The notes beneath the pieces were generated by a model. The model worked only from the letters and a program-made list of their open reading frames with translations. It was not told where the DNA came from and did not search any database. From Phytopythium helicoides (Eukaryota > Oomycota > Peronosporomycetes > Pythiales > Pythiaceae): 64,000 bases of DNA. Shown here piece by piece: positions 57,764 to 64,000 of this stretch. Numbering within the stretch: the first letter of the stretch is position 1; the number at the start of each line of letters is the position of its first letter. Location of the stretch: contig JANFNE010000007.1 in assembly GCA_024867545.1 (NCBI GenBank), positions 1,487,575 through 1,551,574 on the forward strand, written 5' to 3'. The position numbers were made by a program, and so were the translations under genes.

Positions 57764-58262
57764 GTTCTCGGCCGCCTCTGGACAAAGCGGAAAGCATGCG
57801 ATAATGGATCCCCATTAGCACAATTAGACGCTGAAAGGATAAATTAGCCAGAAGGTGATGACGATTTGCCGTACGCCTGTCAGCGAGTTTGCGTTACATA
57901 GTGCGACTCGTGTAGGTGGTGAGGTGAAGAAAGTCGCACATACGCCGAAATGTTGCCGAGATCTGCTCGAGCAAGGAAGGTGCTCACAACGACTCTTTGG
58001 TGTCGAGCACGTTTAACGGAGCGACGGACGTACCTTGTGCTTACCGGCTAGAGAATGGTGCGAAGACGAATCCTGCGTCTTCGAATCGGCCTACGCGGCA
58101 CCGCTTGCAAGTCTCTCTGTACCAGTGGATCGACAGGGTGAGGCACTCATCGACGTTGGAGTAGCATCCCAAACAGTATCTTGACTCGCACCGGTAGGAA
58201 AAGTTCTGGCCATCGCATCGAGTGGAAACATACCAACCAGGTCAACATCTTATCGAATGAAA
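57764..58262. other. Intergenic, convergent gene ends
   Basis: No supported gene in 499 bp between the thioredoxin gene and the minus-strand gene ending near 58263. Confidence 0.4.
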
Positions 58263-59370
58263 TTAGCAAAGGACATATCGATACATGGTTGCCTGCAACC
58301 ACAGCGATGCATGAGTTGAGTAGAATGTCATGGCGAAAGGTACTGCATCCACAGTACCGCATTTCTTGCACTTCCAGTCTCCCTGCAGCCATGCCATAGT
58401 GTAAACACTACGTAGCCCCCGCACTTGCAATTCACCGGCATGCGTACCGGCCACCAGTCCATGTGTGGGGCGACTTTCTTGTTTGGACCTGATGACTTTA
58501 TCTTCACCATCCAGCGTTATCATGTGTAGATCAAATCGACGAGGCAGCATACTCTCCCTACCACTTGCAGCAACTCGCTCGAAGGCTCTTCGCCGCTAAA
58601 GCTGTCGTGCGGGACGAAGCTTGGTGACTGCGCGGACAGTGAAAAGCCTTTTCGTGGCCCCACGGCGGCGCTCGACTTGCCTCCAGCTTCGCTTTTCACC
58701 GGACTCGACCAGTCCACAACAAACTCGCTCGCTTCGGGGCAATCGCTGTACGATACTGTAATCCAAAGAACTAGCTGCAAACAGTGACTGGGAGTACTTA
58801 CCTGGGCATCGTGAACACGGGGAGCGAGTAGAACCGCTTCAAGGGCTCGCACTCGGATGCTATGGCGCGGTACTTCCAGGATGGAAGCGCATTGACGATA
58901 TCTGTCAGCTCCTCAAGCGACGTGATCCATATGCTACTATCGGGCATAGTACTGCCTGTCTGAGAAGAAGCATAGTGGTTCCACGTAGACTCCTGGTCGG
59001 CAGTGTCGACACGACTTGTGGCATCCGTTGACCTGGTTGCTTCCAGCGCTGGGTCAACATTCTCCTTGTCCCAGTCGTTCGGCTCTACTGTCTTGACGAA
59101 CTTTTCCTGCGTGCTGCTCACATCCAGCGAGCTCTGGATGCCGAAGCGTGGCGTGTACTGGTACTGGTGGTAGTACCTCCTCTTGTCGGCGTCCTTGTCA
59201 CCTGGAGCCTTGCGCTTCCCAACGCCCGAGACGCGCCCCACGCCCGTCGTGTTGCTCAGCACCGTCCCGAACTTCCTCTTGGGTGGAAGAGGCGGATACA
59301 CCTTCTCCTCCTCCTCCTCCATCTTCTCCTCCTCCATTCCGGCCGTGCAGCGGGTCGAAAGCAGCGCCAT
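58263..59370 (-). CDS. Hypothetical protein with possible C-terminal zinc ribbon
   Basis: The model is firm for 59370-58802 and 58745-58562 (56-bp intron) and tentative after that. The N-terminus is MALLSTRCTAGMEEEKMEEEEE, followed by a basic PPKRKFGTV stretch suggesting nuclear targeting, a DWDKENVDP segment, and SIWITSLEELTDIVNALPSWKYRA. Reading on without further splicing ends at 58520 (264 residues). A 66-bp intron (58561-58496) keeps frame into 58495-58412, which encodes VAPHMDWWPVRMPVNCKCGG; removing 29 more bases (58411-58383, bounded GT and AG) joins it in frame to GDWKCKKCGT (58382-58263, total about 318 residues), completing a CxC...CxxC pattern. The 29-base gap is far shorter than other introns here, so it could instead be a frameshift. 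Function unknown. Divergent from the PPR-like gene 3. Confidence 0.55.
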
Positions 59371-59668
59371 GACACCAGGAAGCAGCCTGCGCGCGTCCAG
59401 CGCTCCTCCAGTCGCTAGAACCCCCGCAACAATCGTCAACGCAGCTCTCCAAGCTCCAAAAAACGCACATCAACTCTCGACCAACCAGCAGCGCCGTGCG
59501 GTCACCGCCGCACTTTCCGAACTGCGACCGTCGATTTTGATGTCGATCTTAGTTGCCAGCATTGCCCCGCCTGTCTCGCCGACTTCAACTTGACCATCAC
59601 TCTTCACTACTGTGGACCACACCATCGCACTTTACCCACTAAGTTCGCGTGCAGCTTTCGGCCGCCGC
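59371..59668. promoter_or_regulatory. Divergent upstream region
   Basis: The 298 bp between the hypothetical gene and PPR-like gene 3 must include both promoters. No named element was seen. Confidence 0.35.
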
Positions 59669-61960
59669 ATGGCCATGCGCCGTCACCTCGCGCCTTACAT
59701 TTCCCAAGTGGCGCGCGGGATTTCCGGCGGGCGGCGACTTGCGGCGGCTCCCTGCGCGTCTGCGGCCATGGGCGGCGAGCTGCGCGCGCTGCGGCGGCTG
59801 GCGGGCGCTCCGCTGGCGCGCGCGCTGACTTCTCTGGCTCCGATCGGCTCCGTTTTGGCTCCAGGAGCGCCGCCGACGCCCGCGAACGTGCTCGGCGCGC
59901 ATTTGGCGGCCCAGCGGGAGCTCCTGGGCGACGTGCAGCCGCTGGCGACGGTGCTGACGGCTGGCGCGTCTGAGGAAGCGCTCAAGGCCGCGGTGGGCGC
60001 GGCGAGTTCGTCGCTGGACGAGGCGCTGGCCGCGTTTGCAGAGCTGGACGCGCGCGGCGCCAGGCTGAGGGAGAAGCACTACCTGTCGCTGCTGCTCAAG
60101 GCGTCGAGGGAGGACGCGCTCGAGAAGGTCGAGACGCTGTTTGACGTGTTCGTGGAGAGAGAGGCAGAGGCCAAGGTCGCGGTGCCACCCAGGGCCACGA
60201 GGACATGGCAGTACCTGTCGCTCGAGCGGCTGCAGATGCTGCGGCTCACGCTCTGGGCGATGGTGAACGGCAGGAGGGACCAGAGGAGGGTCAGGCAGTT
60301 CTACAGGAGGTTCGTGCACGGACAGCCCAACCGGCTGAGCGTGTTCGAGTCGGACGCGCTCAACTTCCTGCTGAGAATGGAGTGCACGACGCGCTACGCG
60401 GACGAGGACGAGGCTGCGGGGGTCCGAGCGCGCGTCGACAAGGTGCTGGAGACCATGCAGCAGTGGAAGTTCCACGCGAGCTACTCGGCCTCGCACGCGC
60501 TCTTCCGGATTATGCTGCACCAGCCAGATTTGTTCAAGAGTGAGGACGAGTCCATGGAACAGGTCTTTCTAGAGTACCTCGACCGGTTCCCAACGGCACT
60601 CAAGCGCGACTCGAAGCGAACGTCGATTGCTGTGAGCGCGGCTGCCGCTGCTGGACACCACGAAGTCGTGCGGTCGCTGCTGATGGACGCCGACGAGCAT
60701 GGGCTGAGTATAGACGCCGTGTCGTTTGCGCATGCGGTGGAGTGCGCCGAGTCTGAAGAACAGCGCATGCAAATCGTGGACCTGTACACGCACGCGAACG
60801 ACCAAAAGCGCGTGTACACGACCCGCGACCAGGACTCGAGTATCAGCAACTACTTGCTGCTGAGCGCCATCTACGACGGCAACTTCCGCCACATGATGGA
60901 GCTCCTGCACGAGATGCAGCTGTACAACAACAAGGCAAGCAACAAGACAATCGAAGAGCTTTTTACAAGCATTGCGCAATTTCGGTCTCGCGCGAGGGCT
61001 CAGGGCGACGCTGAAAGCCACAAGCTTCTAGCCGAGTGCCCAACTATCGTGGACCTGTTCCAGAAGTTCGCCAATGTTATCCCGAGGACTGTACACACCG
61101 TTTCGCAGGGTGTGCTGCAGAGTCTTCGCGGTGGTGACATTGGATCTGCGCTGGGACTGTTGAGGTCGACGATTTGGTCTACAGATATTGTGCTTCGTCC
61201 CGAGATTTACGCGCAGTTGCTGTATCCGCTTGTTGCCGGTGCCATGGGTGAGGACAACGAGTTCGACCGGGTGGAAGTGGAGCGGTTCTTTGATACGCAG
61301 CATCCGCGCCAGCGCGCGCTGCTCAATGCCTTGTTGCTCAACTTGTGCGCTTCGAACGACGACTTGCCGACGCTTCTTGCGTGCTTGGACCGGTGGCAAG
61401 AACAGGTTATTCAAGAAGAGGGTGGTCGCCATCGGCGTCGCAGTCGTGTCCTCAAAGAGCTCGTGCCTTCGGTCGACGCGTCTGACTCCAAATTGAGTCG
61501 CCGCGCGCTTCAGAGGGTCTTGGACGTGACATCGAAGCAATTGAAGGAGCTGCGTGAACAGGGCGAGCATCCTGAGAACGGCTTATTTGCAGAAGGCATG
61601 CGACTTTCGTACTACGCTTTTCTGAAGCGTTATGAGCGGCTCGTCACATGGGACGCTTGGACGCTTGGGCACGCGATCGTTCGCAGTGCTACAAGCAAGC
61701 TCAACCAAGACGTGATGCTCCTGCTAGAGGAATCATACAAGCGCGACGTTGCTCTCGAGGCCACTCCTTACAAAGTAGCTCTCGAAGTGCTAGATGCTGC
61801 CGGGGAACACACTGCTGTAGTCGAGTGTGCACGCAAGATGAAGGCAAGCGGCCATTGGGAAAAGACCGTCGCGAAGAACCCGCATATCCGCGAGCTCGTG
61901 ATTGCTGCGGCGCGCAAACAATACCACGACACGCTCGACACGGACGCGCGTGAAGACTAG
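59669..61960 (+). CDS. Mitochondrial PPR-like helical-repeat protein 3
   Basis: This is a 763-residue protein. The ATG at 59669 opens MAMRRHLAPYISQVARGISG, an Arg/Ser/Ala presequence without acidic residues that continues for about 60 residues. The body is a long series of helical pairs with PPR/TPR-like features, for example ALEKVETLFDVFVEREAEAK, KVLETMQQWKFHASYSASHA, HHEVVRSLLMDADEHGLSID and HMMELLHEMQLYNNKASNK. Repeats are irregular, as in PPR-like proteins 1 and 2. A role in mitochondrial RNA handling is inferred. It converges on the pseudokinase gene at the window end (87 bp). Confidence 0.75.
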   Translation: MAMRRHLAPYISQVARGISGGRRLAAAPCASAAMGGELRALRRLAGAPLARALTSLAPIGSVLAPGAPPTPANVLGAHLAAQRELLGDVQPLATVLTAGASEEALKAAVGAASSSLDEALAAFAELDARGARLREKHYLSLLLKASREDALEKVETLFDVFVEREAEAKVAVPPRATRTWQYLSLERLQMLRLTLWAMVNGRRDQRRVRQFYRRFVHGQPNRLSVFESDALNFLLRMECTTRYADEDEAAGVRARVDKVLETMQQWKFHASYSASHALFRIMLHQPDLFKSEDESMEQVFLEYLDRFPTALKRDSKRTSIAVSAAAAAGHHEVVRSLLMDADEHGLSIDAVSFAHAVECAESEEQRMQIVDLYTHANDQKRVYTTRDQDSSISNYLLLSAIYDGNFRHMMELLHEMQLYNNKASNKTIEELFTSIAQFRSRARAQGDAESHKLLAECPTIVDLFQKFANVIPRTVHTVSQGVLQSLRGGDIGSALGLLRSTIWSTDIVLRPEIYAQLLYPLVAGAMGEDNEFDRVEVERFFDTQHPRQRALLNALLLNLCASNDDLPTLLACLDRWQEQVIQEEGGRHRRRSRVLKELVPSVDASDSKLSRRALQRVLDVTSKQLKELREQGEHPENGLFAEGMRLSYYAFLKRYERLVTWDAWTLGHAIVRSATSKLNQDVMLLLEESYKRDVALEATPYKVALEVLDAAGEHTAVVECARKMKASGHWEKTVAKNPHIRELVIAAARKQYHDTLDTDARED

Positions 61961-62047
61961 ACAATTGAGGGGATGGAATAGGTAGAAGGAAGAACACGAA
62001 TTCTTTCAAGACATTGCCAGATTTTTACTTTCAAAACTGGTTTGTAG

Positions 62048-64000
62048 TTAGTTGCTGACGGGGAACGCGGCACTACGCGCCGCGTTCGTGGCCCATGCGA
62101 TGACAGCGGCAAGTCCAGCGCGCTCATGAGGCTCCGGGCGGCACATACGCCGAACCAATGCCCAGTTCTCAGGGCTAATCGTAGTCGGTCGAGGCGGCAG
62201 ATGGCCCTTCTTGACAGCGGAGATGACAGCAACTTCCGAGACATCGGGACCCCATGGCTCCTCGCTCGTCAGTGCCTGGACAAGGCACATGCCAAGAGCA
62301 TAGATGTCCGACTCTTCCGTGTGCTCCTCTCCGTCGAGGATTTCAGGCGCCACCCAGCGAGCCATCGCTCGCTTTTGGCTTGCGGGAGCCTTCTCGGCCT
62401 CCGAGTCGCCGAGAGCAGCCTTGGTGCCGAACTCCGTCAGCTTAATCTTGTCATCCGTTCCCATCATGATGACGCTGCTCTGCAGATTTCCGTGCACAAT
62501 GCCATGCTGGTGCAGGTACTCGAGCCCCATGGCCGCGTCGCGGATGTAAGACCAAATGTAAGCCGGATGGGTCGCTCCGTTCGCCACCAGATCTTTCAGC
62601 GAAGACGTCCGCGTCATTTCGCAAAGCAGCACCTGCTCATCGCCGACGTGGCACGCGCCGTATGTACGGATGACGTTCGGGTGGTCGATGCGAACGAACT
62701 GCGACACCGTGGCTCCAAAAGCGGCCGAGCTCTGTGTGCTGCGCTTCCCCACTGTCTTATAAACAATCGCGGGCGTATCGAACCAGTCCCCGAGGTACAC
62801 CTGGTTCGGAACCTTCTCATACAGCGACGAGTACAGCACCTCGTACGCAGGGACGAACCATCCTGGGAGGAATTCCTCGTATGAGCGAATTCCATTTCTG
62901 CCGTTCTTCTTGACTTTCTTGCCGGTCTTCTCCTCGTGCTCAATGATAAGCTGTCCCAGCTTAATGCTCGCGACCGTCATTGCATCCGCCGCATCATCGG
63001 GATAGCTGCTGCGATGCCTCGAGAGCTCGAACAGGAGCGAAGCCATCACAAATCGTGCCGAGCTCTCGTCAAAATCACTACCAATCGATGCCACGATCGC
63101 CTGAGAGTCCATCAGAACCTTCATGGCTCTCGCGTGCAGGTGACTATAGCTCTGATCCCATTGCGAGCGCCAGTTATGCACATCGCTCGGCTTCTCGAGC
63201 TCAAGCAGAGTCAGCAGTCGGTCCATACGATGGTGGAGTGCAAGGTAGTCCTCGGTCGCCTTGCGGGTCGCGAGAGCCCACAGCACAGATGTGTACGTGC
63301 TCTTTCTCTCCTCGAGGCGTTCCAGAATACCGCAGAAGCACTCGAGCAGTGGGCCGAAGCTGCGGAGGAAAATGGCATCCACAACACCGTTCGCTTGCGA
63401 TGACACGTGCGCATACAAGTCAGCGAATCGCGCATACACTTGCTGGTTCAGCTGCGTGACGTCGCTGAAATCAACGGAGACGCGCTCCGTGAGGGCTTTG
63501 ACGTTCTCCATCACGTTAACTAGTGGAGCGCCAACTGTGCCGATTGCGTACGTGTTGATGTCGAGCAGCAGTTGAGGCAGCGGGGCGTCGCCACTGTCGT
63601 TGCTATGGTTACTGCTTGTGCCCAATGCCTGCTTGTGCTCTTGCACCGACAGCTCCTCGAGCAGCTGGACCACTTGGGATAGAGTGACAGGCAATTCATC
63701 GTCCTTGCCTTTAAAATCGCGCAGCCCAGAGAACGACTTGACGAGAGTATCCGCGAGTCCCTCGACCTTGAGTTCCGTCGGGAACTCGCTAGGGTATCCA
63801 CTCTGACGCCACGCTTCACCGCGAAGAACACCAACAATGCATCGGCCAAAACCAACTAGGTCGTTCAGCACGCTCGGAGGGAGCATGTTAGGCGCTTCAC
63901 TTTCGCCATTGAGGTAGTGTTCGCCACCAAACACAGACTTTCGAATATACTCTCTTGCAGCAGTATCCCGATCGTTGCCTGAGCCAGAGTTCGGCACCCA
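62048..64000 (-). CDS. Pseudokinase protein, TKL-like, partial at window edge
   Basis: The open frame runs off the right end, so the N-terminus is missing; at least 650 residues are present. A helical region precedes a C-terminal kinase-like domain starting near WFVPAYEVLYSS, the counterpart of WFIPAYELIS in the tandem pseudokinase at 49707. The ATP Lys may survive (AIVYKTVG). The catalytic loop reads HGNLQSSVIM, so Asp of HRD and the conserved Asn are lost; DFG reads EFG in LTEFGTK. RWVAPEILDG, SDIYALGMCLVQALTSEEPWG and a full C-lobe follow. It is probably catalytically dead or impaired. Given its paralogue, one or more domains or a myristoylation signal could lie beyond the edge. Confidence 0.82.
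   Translation of the reverse strand, partial: WVPNSGSGNDRDTAAREYIRKSVFGGEHYLNGESEAPNMLPPSVLNDLVGFGRCIVGVLRGEAWRQSGYPSEFPTELKVEGLADTLVKSFSGLRDFKGKDDELPVTLSQVVQLLEELSVQEHKQALGTSSNHSNDSGDAPLPQLLLDINTYAIGTVGAPLVNVMENVKALTERVSVDFSDVTQLNQQVYARFADLYAHVSSQANGVVDAIFLRSFGPLLECFCGILERLEERKSTYTSVLWALATRKATEDYLALHHRMDRLLTLLELEKPSDVHNWRSQWDQSYSHLHARAMKVLMDSQAIVASIGSDFDESSARFVMASLLFELSRHRSSYPDDAADAMTVASIKLGQLIIEHEEKTGKKVKKNGRNGIRSYEEFLPGWFVPAYEVLYSSLYEKVPNQVYLGDWFDTPAIVYKTVGKRSTQSSAAFGATVSQFVRIDHPNVIRTYGACHVGDEQVLLCEMTRTSSLKDLVANGATHPAYIWSYIRDAAMGLEYLHQHGIVHGNLQSSVIMMGTDDKIKLTEFGTKAALGDSEAEKAPASQKRAMARWVAPEILDGEEHTEESDIYALGMCLVQALTSEEPWGPDVSEVAVISAVKKGHLPPRPTTISPENWALVRRMCRPEPHERAGLAAVIAWATNAARSAAFPVSN

Noticed and set aside
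1..64000. tRNA, rRNA and CRISPR arrays
   Set aside because: No cloverleaf-type sequence with A and B boxes, ribosomal motif or spaced direct repeats was recognised by reading both strands.

Overview
The window reads as nuclear DNA of an oomycete, most likely a Phytophthora/Pythium-type peronosporalean. The reasons are: compact GC-rich genes; few, short GT-AG introns (mostly 56-83 bp); eukaryotic housekeeping and flagellar genes (CCT2, radial spoke protein RSPH3); and families typical of oomycetes, such as bZIP-like factors with an altered basic region, TKL-like pseudokinases, LURP-one-related proteins and a MULE transposon with a Ulp1-type protease. No rRNA, tRNA or CRISPR array was recognised. 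Splice sites were assigned by eye from GT-AG signals, frame continuity and protein sense; no alignment was run.

Layout. 245-6119: an apparently complete Mutator-like element with a perfect 9-bp target duplication, diverged terminal inverted repeats, one eight-exon gene for a 1491-residue transposase-Ulp1 fusion, and a small second ORF. 6554-8343: CCT2 (chaperonin TCP-1 beta). 8672-25711: eight members of an unrecognised family of proteins with about seven membrane segments, interrupted by RSPH3, a bHLH-PAS regulator and a mitochondrial PPR-like protein. 26544-29901: two small secreted or surface proteins and a second PPR-like protein. 30047-39542: three LURP-one-related proteins interleaved with four paralogous bZIP-like proteins. 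40068-40958: a CAMK-like kinase. 43122-46937: two head-to-head OGFOD1/Tpa1-type prolyl hydroxylase genes whose 3' halves are an 849-bp inverted repeat with no difference seen. 47022-52622: a 741-residue polytopic membrane protein and, divergently, a putatively myristoylated protein with two pseudokinase domains. 52623-56020 is gene-poor. 56021-64000: a PX-domain protein, a four-exon thioredoxin, a hypothetical protein with a possible zinc ribbon, a third PPR-like protein, and a second pseudokinase cut by the window edge.

Themes. Local duplication followed by sequence exchange recurs: membrane-protein genes at 19826 and 21143 are near-identical in blocks separated by diverged TM2 and TM4 segments, and the hydroxylase pair is identical only in its C-terminal half. 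RSPH3 and possibly the thioredoxin point to a flagellated zoospore stage. The best candidate for an undescribed system is the eight-gene polytopic membrane family; next are the interleaved bZIP/LURP-one cluster and the transposase-Ulp1 element with its repeated GCGCCTTTAA motif.
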